DNA of 37,829 bases from Streptococcus oralis (GCF_001075875.1 NZ_JUOS01000003.1:1-37829); one strand, 5' to 3'; positions 13,031 to 22,936 are shown, numbered from the stretch's first letter. Numbers and translations: made by a program. The notes: generated by a model from the sequence alone, not told the origin.

Positions 13031-13675
13031 TTATTTTACTTCTACTAATGCAAAAGACAGGCATTCAACTATTTCTTTTACTGCCTCATCTATATCTAGA
13101 TCCTCGTTATCATTCAACATCATTGGAAGAACATAAGAAAGACTCAAGGCTAAAATATAGCGAACTATTCTTTCATTTGACCAATTTCTAATGATGCCCA
13201 TTTCTTTAAACTGATTCAGGATTGGACTAATTGGCTTAATGATAGAGTCAACAATAACATTACCTAACTGGTTAGAAATAGTATTATCAATAAAAGAACG
13301 ACTCAAGAGAATTTTAACTTGCATTTGATTCTCTCGAATAAAAACTAGTCTATCACGAACAATACTTCTCAAAAACACTGAAAAGGTCTCTTGGTTTTCT
13401 GTAAATTTCTTCTTAGAAAAATCAGCAATCACATCTGGAATAACTTGCTCAAGAAAAGTCGATAAAATTGCTTCTAAGATGCCTTCCTTGGTCTTAAAGT
13501 AACTAAAAACCGTCCCTTCTGAAACCCCAGCTTCCTTGGCAATAAGACTGGCTGTTGTGTTTTCAAAACCAATTTCTGAAAATAATTTTAGACTTGATAA
13601 CAGTACTTGACGTTGTTTTAAACTCAAATTGTTGTTTTCTAGTATCTGGGCATATTTTTGTTCTAAACTTTCCAT
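13031..13675 (-). CDS. TetR/AcrR-family transcriptional regulator
   Basis: A 214-residue regulator with a typical TetR HTH near residues 35-65 (TASLIAKEAGVSEGTVFSYF) and a helical ligand-binding C-terminal domain. The ATG at 13675 is preceded by GGGAG at a 9-base gap; the upstream TTG at 13684 is too close to that site. It is 16 bases downstream of the oxidoreductase, so the regulator is second in the operon. A TGAGCGCTCA palindrome in the operon promoter (14729-14738) is the likely operator, giving autorepression relieved by a small molecule. Confidence 0.88.
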   Translation of the reverse strand: MESLEQKYAQILENNNLSLKQRQVLLSSLKLFSEIGFENTTASLIAKEAGVSEGTVFSYFKTKEGILEAILSTFLEQVIPDVIADFSKKKFTENQETFSVFLRSIVRDRLVFIRENQMQVKILLSRSFIDNTISNQLGNVIVDSIIKPISPILNQFKEMGIIRNWSNERIVRYILALSLSYVLPMMLNDNEDLDIDEAVKEIVECLSFALVEVK

Positions 13676-13691
13676 CACTAGCAACTCCCTG

Positions 13692-14696
13692 CTACTCTCT
13701 TACTTTTACGACTTTTTTGCCCCGAGTGTGTCCCAACTTCAGACTACGATATGCTTCTCTAACTGACTTTAGAGAGAAGTCATACACTTGATCAATATTT
13801 AGCTGAACCTTCCCATCTGAGACCATCTCCGCTAGAGCCTTAAAGTCATCATATGTAGAATGTCTCGGACCCGTAAACTGAGCTCCTCTTATTATAACAT
13901 ATGGAGAAGGTACTAGAGTTCCGATCTCACTCCCCTTCAAACCTAGACTAAAGGCTAACTTAACGTAATCACTTCCATAGCAATCCAAGAATTTTGTAAT
14001 CGGCTTTGGAGTTGCTGATAGAAGAGCATTATGGATGTTCTCTTCGTAAGCTACTGGTATGGCACCTAAGGACTTCAGATATTCTGAATTCTTCTTACTT
14101 GCAATTCCGATAACCGTTGCACCTTTAGCAACTGCATACTGTACTGCAATACTTCCAATACCACCTGTCGCTGCTGAAATAACTACAACATCGTTAGAAT
14201 TTAACTCAATTTTTCTAAAAGCACCACCCACAGTTAGAGAGGCTACTCCCATAGTAGCTGCGTGGTTCATATCAATCGTCTTTGGTTTTAATACAATTTC
14301 CGATTCATTGACACAAATTTCTGTTGCCAAAGCACCCCTTTTGGTCCCCAATCCAGGGTCACTGATTATTGTTCCAAAAACCTTATCCCCTACTGCAAAC
14401 GTATTTACTCCTTCACCAATTTCTGTGATGACTCCAGCAAAATCCCTACCAACACCTCTTGGGAAAAGAGATGATTTCGACTCAAACCAACTACTTGGAT
14501 TCCTTAATTTAGTCATAAAAGATAAAAATCTAAGTGGTTTTGCACCCTCAAAAGTCTTGTAATCAATAGGATTTAAACCAACGGCATGAACTTCTACCCT
14601 GACTTGATTCACTTTTAAAGAATCAGATTTAATATTCACTAAATCTAATACTTCTTCATTACCGAAACGACTATATTGTATTGCTTGAACAACCAT
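13692..14696 (-). CDS. Medium-chain (MDR) quinone oxidoreductase / zinc-independent alcohol dehydrogenase-like protein
   Basis: This 334-residue NAD(P)H oxidoreductase has a GroES-like N-terminal half (VGLNPIDYKTFEGA; GRDFAGVITEIGEGVNTFAVGD) and a Rossmann half with ISAATGGIGSIAVQYA. The cysteine cluster of zinc alcohol dehydrogenases is absent, which places it with quinone reductases. The ATG at 14696 has an AAAGGAG site 7 bases upstream; the ATG at 14720 used by the longest frame overlaps the operator region and lacks such a site. It likely reduces quinones or reactive enones, with expression controlled by the TetR gene behind it. Confidence 0.82.
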   Translation of the reverse strand: MVVQAIQYSRFGNEEVLDLVNIKSDSLKVNQVRVEVHAVGLNPIDYKTFEGAKPLRFLSFMTKLRNPSSWFESKSSLFPRGVGRDFAGVITEIGEGVNTFAVGDKVFGTIISDPGLGTKRGALATEICVNESEIVLKPKTIDMNHAATMGVASLTVGGAFRKIELNSNDVVVISAATGGIGSIAVQYAVAKGATVIGIASKKNSEYLKSLGAIPVAYEENIHNALLSATPKPITKFLDCYGSDYVKLAFSLGLKGSEIGTLVPSPYVIIRGAQFTGPRHSTYDDFKALAEMVSDGKVQLNIDQVYDFSLKSVREAYRSLKLGHTRGKKVVKVRE

Positions 14697-14722
14697 TTTA
14701 TGAACTCCTTTGCCCCTCATGT

Positions 14723-14779
14723 ATTGAGTGAGCGCTCAATCATTTCCTTGATTGTACGCTTATTCTTCAAAGATGTCAA
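14723..14779 (-). promoter_or_regulatory. Promoter and TetR-type operator of the oxidoreductase-tetR operon
   Basis: On the minus strand TTGACA (14774-14779) and TACAAT (14751-14756) are 17 bases apart. Just past the start of transcription lies ATTGAG-TGAGCG-CTCAAT (14723-14740), which contains the perfect palindrome TGAGCGCTCA, the classical form of a TetR-family operator. Confidence 0.75.
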
Positions 14780-14829
14780 CTATACTGCTCCCACTCTCTG
14801 TGGCAACTGATATTCATAGAGAAATAAAA

Positions 14830-14858
14830 AAGAGGAGCTTCACAATAAAGCTCCTCTT
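14830..14858. terminator. Bidirectional terminator
   Basis: AAGAGGAGCTT (14830-14840) pairs perfectly with AAGCTCCTCTT (14848-14858). T-rich runs follow on both strands. On the minus strand it is the first clear terminator after rpmF-rpmG, 150 bases past the rpmG stop. Confidence 0.75.
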
Positions 14859-14891
14859 CTTTTACATATCCGAATCGTTATTCTTATTTCA

Positions 14892-14916
14892 AAAAAGGTA
14901 GTGAAAAAGGTAGTGA
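14892..14916. repeat. Direct repeats at the likely element end (integrase arm sites)
   Basis: AAAAAGGTAGTGA occurs at 14892-14904 and again at 14904-14916, a 12-bp period. GTAGTGAA recurs near 14950 and 14999. Such repeats near the 3' end of a conserved gene are typical arm-type sites for tyrosine integrases. With rpmG 3' end at 15011 they mark the probable right end (attachment site) of the element. The core site itself cannot be fixed without the left junction. Confidence 0.5.
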
Positions 14917-15010
14917 TTCGGTTGATTTATATTGCAATGTAGTGAAATTTAGAATTTCAAGAATCGCTTAAAATCAAGGGTTCTCACATCTATTGACGTG
15001 TAGTGAATCC

Positions 15011-15160
15011 CTATTTCACCTCTGTAAACACAACGTGTTTGCGAAGTTTTGGTGAGTATTTCTTCAATTGAAGACGGTCTGGAGTGTTACGTTTGTTTTT
15101 AGAAGTAAGGTACAAGCGTTCACCAGATTCTTTGTGTTCAAGTGTAATATTTACGCGCAT
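15011..15160 (-). CDS. rpmG: Ribosomal protein L33
   Basis: A 49-residue basic protein beginning [20 protein letters not shown] and ending KHVVFTEVK. It is a non-zinc-type L33: the CxxC pairs of the C+ type are absent. It is part of the large ribosomal subunit. It lies 15 bases after rpmF in the usual rpmF-rpmG operon. The frame is complete, so integration of the mobile element at its 3' end has left the coding sequence intact, as is usual when an attachment site includes the gene end. Streptococcal ICEs are known to use the rpmG 3' end as an integration site. Confidence 0.95.
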
Positions 15161-15175
15161 AGTATCTCCCTTCTA

Positions 15176-15358
15176 TTATTCAGCTGATGCAGCTTTAGCG
15201 ATCTTACGTCCTTTATAGTATCCTTTAAGTGATACACGGTGTGAACGTGAGTAATCTCCAGTTGCTTCGTCAAAGTTTACAGATGGAGCTGTTACTTTGT
15301 AGTGTGTACGACGTTTGTTTTTCTTCGCTTTTGAAGTGCGACGTGCAGGTACTGCCAT
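15176..15358 (-). CDS. rpmF: Ribosomal protein L32
   Basis: A 60-residue protein starting [20 protein letters not shown], the classic L32 beginning. The four zinc cysteines of C+ L32 proteins are not present, so it is the C- form, in line with the C- L33 next to it. It is first in the rpmF-rpmG operon, with an AAGGAG ribosome site, and is driven by the promoter at 15417-15445. Confidence 0.96.
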   Translation of the reverse strand: MAVPARRTSKAKKNKRRTHYKVTAPSVNFDEATGDYSRSHRVSLKGYYKGRKIAKAASAE

Positions 15359-15416
15359 TTTGATTTCTCCTTTTAAGATATAAATTCAGTTAGGTTTGAT
15401 TTTCATCAACTTTAAT

Positions 15417-15445
15417 AGTATATCAAAACTTTTTTGTAAAGTAAA
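15417..15445 (-). promoter_or_regulatory. rpmF-rpmG promoter
   Basis: On the minus strand TTTACT (15440-15445) and TATACT (15417-15422) are 17 bases apart, about 60 bases before the rpmF ATG. Confidence 0.6.
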
Positions 15446-15472
15446 GTTACTTGACAAAAAAAGATAAAAAAA

Positions 15473-15502
15473 TTTTCCTATCCACTATTCTGGATAGGAA
15501 AA
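15473..15502 (-). terminator. Terminator of the SPFH-RHH operon
   Basis: TTTTCCTATCC pairs perfectly with GGATAGGAAAA (15473-15483 with 15492-15502); a long T-rich run follows on the minus strand. Confidence 0.85.
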
Positions 15503-15506
15503 TAGA

Positions 15507-15707
15507 TTAAATATCAATCTCGAAGGGTTCATCAATGGTTTCTGAGACGTATTTCCCGTCTTTCTTCCGTTGCTTGACACATTCTGTAAGAAGATATTCA
15601 ATTTGCCCGTTGACTGATCGGAAGTCATCTTCTGCCCATGATGCGAGTGCGGAGTATAACTTATTCGAGAGTCGAAGGGGGATCTGCTTTTTTTTAGCTT
15701 CTGCCAT
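15507..15707 (-). CDS. Arc/ribbon-helix-helix-like small protein (66 aa)
   Basis: The core ([20 protein letters not shown], then [20 protein letters not shown]) has the beta-helix-helix pattern of Arc-family DNA-binding proteins: one strand with alternating residues, then two helices with NGQIEYLL as in Arc. It starts 2 bases after the SPFH stop, so the pair is an operon. No toxin partner is visible; the SPFH protein is a membrane scaffold. It may regulate the operon or act elsewhere. Confidence 0.75.
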   Translation of the reverse strand: MAEAKKKQIPLRLSNKLYSALASWAEDDFRSVNGQIEYLLTECVKQRKKDGKYVSETIDEPFEIDI

Positions 15708-15709
15708 TT

Positions 15710-16717
15710 TTAATAAAGGCTTCCTGTATTGACAATTGGTTGTGCATCATGATTGCCACAGAGAACGACTAGGAGATTTGAAACCATAGCAGCTTTTCGT
15801 TCTTCGTCAAGTTCTACTAATTCTCCTTCATTAAGACGTTCTAGTGCCATTTCAACCATTCCTACAGCGCCATCTACAATCATCTTACGTGCATCAATAA
15901 TGGCTGATGCTTGTTGACGTTGAAGCATGACAGCTGCAATTTCCGGTGCATAAGCTAGGTAAGTAATACGTGCCTCAAGGATTTCCAAGCCAGCATCCTC
16001 AACACGACTTTGGATTTCTTCACGAATGCGACTAGCTACAATCTCGCTAGAGCCTCGGAGGCTGCCTTCATCTGCTTGCCCATCACCTGTAGTATCCACA
16101 TTTGGAGACACATCGTAAGGATAGATGCGGACAATATTACGAAGGGCGCTATCACACTGCAATGACAGATATTCTTTATAGTTATCAACGTTGAAGACTG
16201 CTTTTGCCGTATCGACCACACGCCAAGTAACGGCAATTCCGATTTCAACAGGGTTCCCTAAGCAATCATTAATCTTTTGACGAGAATTACTTAAAGTCAT
16301 AACTTTGAGGGAAATCTGTTTCTTGCCAATTTCAAGATTTACGTCATTACCATTTGATGATTTAACTCCTGAAAAAGGTGATTTTGTGCTAACATCACCA
16401 CTTTGACCTAGTCGAGTGTGGTTTGCAGGATTGACCGCTATACTGAAGGGATTGACAAAGTAAAAACCAGGTTCTTTGATGGTCCCAGTATAGTTACCAA
16501 AGAGGGTCAAAACCAGTGCTTCCTGAGGTTTGACAACTTTTAAACCAGCATGAGCTAGACCTGCAATTAAGCTTAATAAAAGTCCGATAATAATTCCAAA
16601 AATATTTTCCGAACCAGCACCCATTATAAATATAAAGACACCAAGTACGAGTGCCAACTCAATGAGTATCAATGCTACTACACCATTTGGTTTTGAATTG
16701 ATTAGTTTTTCAGTCAT
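15710..16717 (-). CDS. SPFH/Band 7 domain membrane protein
   Basis: This 335-residue protein has two N-terminal transmembrane helices (about 12-32 and 36-55) followed by an SPFH (stomatin/prohibitin/flotillin) domain. Typical features are [20 protein letters not shown] and [27 protein letters not shown]-like beta strands, and a long helical tail with [18 protein letters not shown]. Such proteins form membrane-associated oligomers that scaffold membrane microdomains or proteases. It is first in an operon with the Arc-like gene. The ATG has a GGAGG ribosome site and stands divergent from ilvD. Confidence 0.87.
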   Translation of the reverse strand: MTEKLINSKPNGVVALILIELALVLGVFIFIMGAGSENIFGIIIGLLLSLIAGLAHAGLKVVKPQEALVLTLFGNYTGTIKEPGFYFVNPFSIAVNPANHTRLGQSGDVSTKSPFSGVKSSNGNDVNLEIGKKQISLKVMTLSNSRQKINDCLGNPVEIGIAVTWRVVDTAKAVFNVDNYKEYLSLQCDSALRNIVRIYPYDVSPNVDTTGDGQADEGSLRGSSEIVASRIREEIQSRVEDAGLEILEARITYLAYAPEIAAVMLQRQQASAIIDARKMIVDGAVGMVEMALERLNEGELVELDEERKAAMVSNLLVVLCGNHDAQPIVNTGSLY

Positions 16718-16865
16718 CAGAATGACCTCCTGTTTTTTGATATCTAAATGATATCACTTTAATTTTAAATGTCAACAAAAATATGCAATCTTTTTTAAGA
16801 AGATTTCAATGGTTTGAATTGTCTGAAAATTCAAGAATTTTCTTCTGTTCATTGTTTTTAAAATG

Positions 16866-16874
16866 TGCTATAAT
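16866..16874 (+). promoter_or_regulatory. ilvD extended -10 promoter
   Basis: TG-C-TATAAT (16866-16874) gives a start of transcription near 16881, about 22 bases before the ilvD ATG. No good -35 is seen. No T-box or leader fits in so short a leader. Confidence 0.6.
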
Positions 16875-16902
16875 GGTAAGAACTGAAATGGGAGGGAACT
16901 TA

Positions 16903-18606
16903 ATGACAGAATTAGATAAACGTCACCGCAGTAGCATTTATGACAGCATGGTTAAATCACCAAACCGTGCCATGCTTCGTGCGACTGGTATGACAGATAA
17001 GGACTTTGAAACACCAATTGTGGGAGTCATTTCGACTTGGGCAGAAAATACACCATGTAATATCCACTTGCATGACTTCGGTAAGCTTGCAAAAGAAGGT
17101 GTCAAATCTGCTGGTGCTTGGCCGGTTCAATTTGGAACCATTACGGTAGCAGACGGGATTGCCATGGGAACGCCCGGTATGCGCTTCTCTCTAACGTCAC
17201 GTGATATCATTGCGGATTCTATCGAAGCTGCTATGGGTGGTCACAACGTAGATGCCTTTGTAGCTATCGGGGGCTGTGATAAGAACATGCCTGGTTCTAT
17301 GATTGCTATTGCCAATATGGATATCCCAGCTATTTTCGCTTACGGTGGTACTATCGCCCCTGGAAAACTGGATGGCAAAGACATCGACTTGGTTTCTGTA
17401 TTTGAAGGAATCGGTAAGTGGAACCACGGTGATATGACAGCTGAGGATGTGAAACGTCTGGAATGTAATGCCTGCCCTGGCCCTGGTGGTTGTGGTGGTA
17501 TGTATACTGCTAATACCATGGCGACAGCTATCGAAGTTCTCGGTATGAGTTTGCCAGGTTCTTCATCTCACCCAGCTGAATCAGCTGACAAGAAAGAAGA
17601 CATCGAAGCAGCAGGACGTGCTGTTGTTAAGATGCTGGAGCTCGGTCTCAAACCATCAGATATCTTGACTCGTGAAGCCTTTGAAGATGCCATTACTGTG
17701 ACTATGGCTCTAGGTGGTTCTACAAATGCCACTCTTCACTTGCTTGCTATTGCCCACGCAGCTAATGTTGACTTGTCACTTGAGGACTTTAATACCATCC
17801 AAGAACGTGTGCCTCACTTGGCCGATTTGAAACCTTCTGGTCAGTATGTCTTCCAAGACCTTTACGAAGTTGGTGGTGTGCCTGCGGTTATGAAGTATTT
17901 GCTGGCAAATGGCTTCCTTCACGGAGACCGTATCACATGTACTGGTAAGACTGTTGCTGAAAACTTGGCTGACTTTGCAGACCTCACACCAGGTCAAAAA
18001 GTTATCATGCCACTTGAAAATCCAAAACGTGCAGATGGTCCGCTTATCATCTTGAACGGTAATCTTGCTCCTGACGGTGCAGTTGCCAAGGTGTCAGGTG
18101 TTAAGGTTCGTCGTCACGTTGGTCCAGCCAAGGTCTTTGACTCTGAAGAAGATGCTATCCAAGCTGTCTTGTCAGATGAAATCGTTGATGGCGATGTTGT
18201 CGTTGTTCGTTTCGTTGGACCTAAGGGTGGTCCTGGTATGCCTGAGATGCTGTCCCTTTCATCAATGATCGTTGGTAAAGGCCAAGGAGACAAGGTTGCC
18301 CTCTTGACAGATGGACGCTTCTCTGGTGGTACTTATGGTCTGGTTGTCGGACATATCGCCCCTGAAGCTCAGGATGGTGGACCGATTGCTTACCTTCGTA
18401 CAGGTGATATCGTTACGGTTGACCAAGATACCAAAGAAATTTCCATGGCCGTATCGGAAGAAGAACTTGAAAAACGCAAGGCAGAAACAACCTTGCCACC
18501 ACTCTATAGCCGTGGTGTCCTTGGTAAGTATGCCCATACCGTATCTTCTGCATCACGCGGTGCCGTTACAGATTTCTGGAATATGGAACAATCTGGTAAA
18601 AAATAA
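16903..18606 (+). CDS. ilvD: Dihydroxy-acid dehydratase
   Basis: A 567-residue enzyme of valine, leucine, isoleucine and pantothenate synthesis. It turns 2,3-dihydroxy-3-methylbutanoate (or -pentanoate) into the matching 2-keto acid using an iron-sulfur cluster. Cluster and metal-binding signatures are present: GGCDKNMPG and [20 protein letters not shown], and the C-terminal [14 protein letters not shown]. The longest frame starts at 16783, but the -10 at 16869 and the GGGAGGG ribosome site before 16903 show that MTELDKRH is the true start. It stands alone here, without other ilv genes, between a promoter and a clear terminator. Confidence 0.97.
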   Translation: MTELDKRHRSSIYDSMVKSPNRAMLRATGMTDKDFETPIVGVISTWAENTPCNIHLHDFGKLAKEGVKSAGAWPVQFGTITVADGIAMGTPGMRFSLTSRDIIADSIEAAMGGHNVDAFVAIGGCDKNMPGSMIAIANMDIPAIFAYGGTIAPGKLDGKDIDLVSVFEGIGKWNHGDMTAEDVKRLECNACPGPGGCGGMYTANTMATAIEVLGMSLPGSSSHPAESADKKEDIEAAGRAVVKMLELGLKPSDILTREAFEDAITVTMALGGSTNATLHLLAIAHAANVDLSLEDFNTIQERVPHLADLKPSGQYVFQDLYEVGGVPAVMKYLLANGFLHGDRITCTGKTVAENLADFADLTPGQKVIMPLENPKRADGPLIILNGNLAPDGAVAKVSGVKVRRHVGPAKVFDSEEDAIQAVLSDEIVDGDVVVVRFVGPKGGPGMPEMLSLSSMIVGKGQGDKVALLTDGRFSGGTYGLVVGHIAPEAQDGGPIAYLRTGDIVTVDQDTKEISMAVSEEELEKRKAETTLPPLYSRGVLGKYAHTVSSASRGAVTDFWNMEQSGKK

Positions 18607-18615
18607 CTAGAAAAT

Positions 18616-18641
18616 AAGCAGTCGCTAAATGACTGCTTTTT
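18616..18641 (+). terminator. ilvD terminator
   Basis: AAGCAGTC pairs with GACTGCTT (18616-18623 with 18631-18638), then TTT. An outer CTAGAAAA/TTTTTCTAG adds further pairing. Confidence 0.85.
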
Positions 18642-18711
18642 CTAGTTATTTGTATTTTCTCATAGAATGTTATAAAATCTTTGCTCTAACTATGATTACA
18701 AAGGAGAAACA

Positions 18712-19080
18712 ATGTTTTCACAAAATACAGGAATTATGCTCTACGTAGATGATGTAGCAGTGGAGAGAGACTTTTGGTCTGCCATTGGATTTGAAGTTTT
18801 TAATCAACCAGAAATAATGGAATTTGAAACTTTTGAGATGAAACCTCACGCTGACAGTACGCTGACTTTCACTATCTATGCTAAGGATTTTATTCGTCAA
18901 GTATCACCGGAGGTAGTTGATATGAAACCCAGCCTACTCTTTGAGTCAGCAGATCTTCACGGTCTTCATAAACGCCTAGCTGCAGTGACTGATACCACTA
19001 GTTCGATCAATACTCAACCTTTCCCTAACTTTAACTTTGCAAATTCAAGCGGACACTATTTTGCAGTTAGAGGAATCTAA
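18712..19080 (+). CDS. VOC (glyoxalase/bleomycin-resistance fold) protein
   Basis: A 122-residue protein with the VOC pattern: GIMLYVDDVAVERDFWSAIG at the start, a middle strand MEFETFEMKPHAD, then a second half ending FPNFNFANSSGHYFAVRGI. Members are metal-dependent lyases, dioxygenases or drug-binding proteins; metal ligands are not clear enough here to choose. An AAGGAG ribosome site precedes the ATG. It is a single-gene unit, closed by the terminator at 19091-19125. Confidence 0.82.
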   Translation: MFSQNTGIMLYVDDVAVERDFWSAIGFEVFNQPEIMEFETFEMKPHADSTLTFTIYAKDFIRQVSPEVVDMKPSLLFESADLHGLHKRLAAVTDTTSSINTQPFPNFNFANSSGHYFAVRGI

Positions 19081-19090
19081 TAACAAAAAG

Positions 19091-19125
19091 GCTCTCTGTT
19101 TATTAGCAGAGAGCTCTTGTTTTTT
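19091..19125. terminator. Bidirectional terminator between convergent genes
   Basis: GCTCTCTG (19091-19098) pairs with CAGAGAGC (19107-19114), followed on the plus strand by TCTTG and six T (19120-19125). On the minus strand the facing run is TTTTTG. The minus-strand stop codon of the MIP18-like gene (19124) lies in the T run. Confidence 0.8.
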
Positions 19126-19465
19126 AGCGCGGTGGTAGTCCAAGTGCTATACGTCCATAGCGACTGATGCGTGTAATCTTCCAGGCAGGTGACCAGGTAA
19201 CTTTAACCCTAACATCCTCAATTCCTTCAATCTGTTTCAGACCTGCCACAATTTCAATAGGTAAACTTTCTGCACAGTCACAGGCTGTATCGGTGAAGGT
19301 CATGACAATTGTACAAAGACCAGCCTCGTCCAAATGAATCTCGTAAATCAAGCCAAGATTATAGACATCTAATTCCACATCTGTATCGTAAACTTTTTCT
19401 AGCTTGTCAATGATTTGATTTCCTAATGCTAAAGCACGGTCATTAATCTTGATGTCTTCTCTCAT
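19124..19465 (-). CDS. MIP18/DUF59-family iron-sulfur cluster assembly-like protein (SufT-like)
   Basis: A 113-residue DUF59 protein (PaaD/SufT/MIP18 family), thought to help Fe-S cluster delivery. Core signature: DVYNLGLIYEIHLDEAG, then MTFTDTACDCAESLPIEI, with the conserved cysteines in the TACDCAE segment and VTWSPAWKITRIS. The longest frame begins at 19492, but GGAGGG stands 6 bases before the ATG at 19465 (MREDIKIN), so I use that. It is transcribed toward the convergent terminator. A degraded gene end lies just upstream. Confidence 0.85.
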   Translation of the reverse strand: MREDIKINDRALALGNQIIDKLEKVYDTDVELDVYNLGLIYEIHLDEAGLCTIVMTFTDTACDCAESLPIEIVAGLKQIEGIEDVRVKVTWSPAWKITRISRYGRIALGLPPR

Positions 19466-19500
19466 TGCATTCCCTCCATTTTCTGACTGCACCTATTTTC

Positions 19501-19611
19501 TCATAATTCTGACAATTTGGCAAGTTTTTCCCAATCAAGACGTGATCCGACATAAAAACGAAAGCCTAGAGATTGCCATAGTTGAGCCAAACTACCCAAA
19601 GATCTAATAAC
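19501..19611 (-). pseudogene. C-terminal remnant of an unknown gene
   Basis: A 36-codon open stretch without a start codon reads SLAQLWQSLGFRFYVGSRLD and then WEKLAKLSEL before a TGA at 19501. The composition looks like real protein, so it may be the tail of a lost gene upstream of the DUF59 gene. The family is not recognised. The rest of the 19,612-19,690 stretch holds no gene. Confidence 0.3.
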
Positions 19612-19692
19612 CTAGAGTAAGACGATATTGCCATAGGTTAGAGAGAGAAGCTTAGAGAATGAATTATTTTCTAAGAAGTACTTTCTAAAAAG

Positions 19693-19723
19693 AAAAAGTA
19701 GAGAACGGTCATCTCTACTTTTT
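19693..19723. terminator. Terminator of the acyltransferase gene
   Basis: AAAAAGTAGAGA (19693-19704) pairs perfectly with TCTCTACTTTTT (19712-19723), so it can work on both strands. It lies 5 bases past the oatA-like stop codon. Confidence 0.8.
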
Positions 19724-19728
19724 AGATA

Positions 19729-21546
19729 TTATTTTGACTTCACAGGCTTATCTGCCAAGGCCTTGATAGCTGATGCTATCGTTTCTGCGTAGAGCTTAGC
19801 ACCCTCTTCTAATTTGGTATTATCACTTCCAAAGTGAACTTGGTCCGTTCCTTTCCAGATGTCTGGATGATCTTTAGACACTTGATTCCAGTCTGCAACC
19901 TCAATGTAAGGATACTTTTGAGCTACTTCACGCACATAGCTAGCATACTGTTCTACATAAGGCTGAGTTGCTTGAGTTGTATCACCCTCATAAGGTGTCA
20001 CAAGTACAAGCTGATGTCCCTTAGGTAGATTTGTTATCAAAGAATCGATATCAGCCTTATAATCCTCAGGGTTATTCACTCCAGTAGCAATAACAACTAT
20101 TTTAGGGAGGACTTTATTCTGACTGTGGTTGAGCATAATAGCATTGGCTTGCTTAGTATTTCTGCTTACTTGACCATCTGTCTGAGCGTCTGGTAGAACC
20201 TCTTTAAGTCCAGGTGTTGCGCGCAAGGTTACAGAATCTCCGATAATGGATACACCTTCAGCAATATTGTAGCGACTGGCTTCTGCTTGATCCGCCATGG
20301 TTTTTGTACGGGTAATATTGGTTTGAGCTTGATTGAGGCCATTTACCATCAAATCCGTTTCAAAAGCACCGACTTGGGGAGCTATGAGCATCACAATCAG
20401 TGTCAGCAAGCCAAGAAAACCGACGCTACCCGCAAAGATTGGTTGAATATGCGGAATTTCTTTTACCCTTTGCAATAAGCTAGTGTTCTTCCCGGCAATG
20501 AAAGGTTCAATCACATAGAAAGAAAGGCTTGCAAAGAGATAAGAAAAGATAGTGGTGAGAATCACTGCCGGTAGATTGCTCATCAACTGAGAGAAAATGA
20601 TATAAAACGGCCAGTGGAAAAGATAAACGGCATAGCTCGTATCAGCTAAGAAGCTAATTACCTTTGGTTCTTCAATCGTCGGAGTTTTCTCATGTAAAAC
20701 TCGTGCTGCAACGATCATCAGAAGGGCAGCTAAACTTGCCAACAAGAAACCAAGCAAGTAGGCAAAGAGATAATTGAATTTCACAAAGAAGGTCAATAAG
20801 AGTAAAACTCCGAGACCAGCCCCAAATACTAGCAAGGTCTGTTTCAAGTCTAGGGTTTGATTCAAACGTTTGAGAAGAGGTGTCGTATGACGAACTCCTA
20901 TCAAGGTCGCAAGCACACTTCCTAAAAAGAATGGATAAACATGAGTCAAACTTGAAAAGTAAAGCGTTGAGTATGAGCTAACGATAAAGCTACCAATAAA
21001 CATTGAAAGAAAGCTAACGACGAAGGTAGCTGAAGATAGTAGAAAAACCATTCCCCGTAGTTGCCCACCTGTTTTGGCTTGCTTAGACATAAGCCAAACT
21101 GCCAAGCCCCACAAGATATAGTAATGAACTTCAACCGCTAAACTCCAGTTGTGAACAAAGAGGTGAGGGATAAATTGAGATTCATAACTTCCTCCTGTCA
21201 GCATTTCATAGAAGTTAGTCATAAAACCAAGGACACCAGCAATCTGACCACCGATTCCTGCCACATAATCCTGTCGAACCAAGAAAGTAAAAGGCATAAC
21301 GACCAGGATCATCAAGACAACTGGGGGAAAAATCCGATAGAAGCGTCTTCTAAAAAATCCTAGGATATCAATCTTACCTTTTTGTCCAAATTCTTCTAAC
21401 AGGAGTGACGTAATTAGGAAACCTGAGAAGGTAAAAAAGACATCAACCCCGAAGAAACCTCCTGGAAAAACCGTCTGAAAGAAATGGTACAAAAGCACCA
21501 AGAGTAAGCCTGTAATCCTGATCAAGGAAAACCATTTAATACGCAT
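19729..21546 (-). CDS. oatA: Peptidoglycan O-acetyltransferase (OatA type)
   Basis: A 605-residue membrane protein with an acyltransferase-3 domain of about 10-11 transmembrane helices (residues 1-380), followed by an extracellular SGNH domain. The catalytic serine is in IIGDSVTLR (Ser438), the oxyanion/Gly-Asn block is VIATGVNN, and the Asp-His pair is DQVHFGS (Asp568, His571). OatA/Adr moves acetyl groups to the MurNAc C6 hydroxyl, giving lysozyme resistance. The start at 21546 (MRIKWFSLIRITG) fits the family. It lies alone on the minus strand between terminators. Confidence 0.9.
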   Translation of the reverse strand: MRIKWFSLIRITGLLLVLLYHFFQTVFPGGFFGVDVFFTFSGFLITSLLLEEFGQKGKIDILGFFRRRFYRIFPPVVLMILVVMPFTFLVRQDYVAGIGGQIAGVLGFMTNFYEMLTGGSYESQFIPHLFVHNWSLAVEVHYYILWGLAVWLMSKQAKTGGQLRGMVFLLSSATFVVSFLSMFIGSFIVSSYSTLYFSSLTHVYPFFLGSVLATLIGVRHTTPLLKRLNQTLDLKQTLLVFGAGLGVLLLLTFFVKFNYLFAYLLGFLLASLAALLMIVAARVLHEKTPTIEEPKVISFLADTSYAVYLFHWPFYIIFSQLMSNLPAVILTTIFSYLFASLSFYVIEPFIAGKNTSLLQRVKEIPHIQPIFAGSVGFLGLLTLIVMLIAPQVGAFETDLMVNGLNQAQTNITRTKTMADQAEASRYNIAEGVSIIGDSVTLRATPGLKEVLPDAQTDGQVSRNTKQANAIMLNHSQNKVLPKIVVIATGVNNPEDYKADIDSLITNLPKGHQLVLVTPYEGDTTQATQPYVEQYASYVREVAQKYPYIEVADWNQVSKDHPDIWKGTDQVHFGSDNTKLEEGAKLYAETIASAIKALADKPVKSK

Positions 21547-21632
21547 ACGAGTTTATTCTCCGTTCATTAGAGTAGTAAAAAACCATCTAATGTTCATTCC
21601 ATACTACCTTTATTTTATCAAAAAAAGAAGAA

Positions 21633-21658
21633 AAATCCTAAGAGAAAACTTAGGATTT
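21633..21658 (-). terminator. tgt terminator
   Basis: AAATCCTAAG (21633-21642) pairs perfectly with CTTAGGATTT (21649-21658); a T-rich run follows on the minus strand. It is 19 bases past the tgt stop. Confidence 0.8.
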
Positions 21659-21677
21659 CAGCTTTAGATTGATAATC

Positions 21678-22823
<1,146 letters not shown>

Positions 22824-22921
22824 TTACCTCCGAAGCTGGGAAAGACAGTCCCAGTTCTTACTTTGTGCCCAAGGGCATACTGTATGATTCTATCAAAAAA
22901 AACAGGAACTGTCACGAACTA

Positions 22922-22930
22922 TGGTATAAT
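22922..22930 (+). promoter_or_regulatory. Extended -10 just before the DUF975 start codon
   Basis: TG-G-TATAAT (22922-22930) puts the start of transcription at about the A of the ATG at 22937. No ribosome site fits, so the messenger may have no leader. Confidence 0.5.
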
Positions 22931-22936
22931 GAAAGA

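Noticed and set aside
14059-14562. 167-codon plus-strand frame inside the oxidoreductase gene
   Set aside because: Antisense shadow of a well-supported MDR gene.
16783-16902. 40-codon N-terminal extension of ilvD
   Set aside because: The -10 at 16869 and the ribosome site before 16903 place the start downstream; the extension is not in the family.
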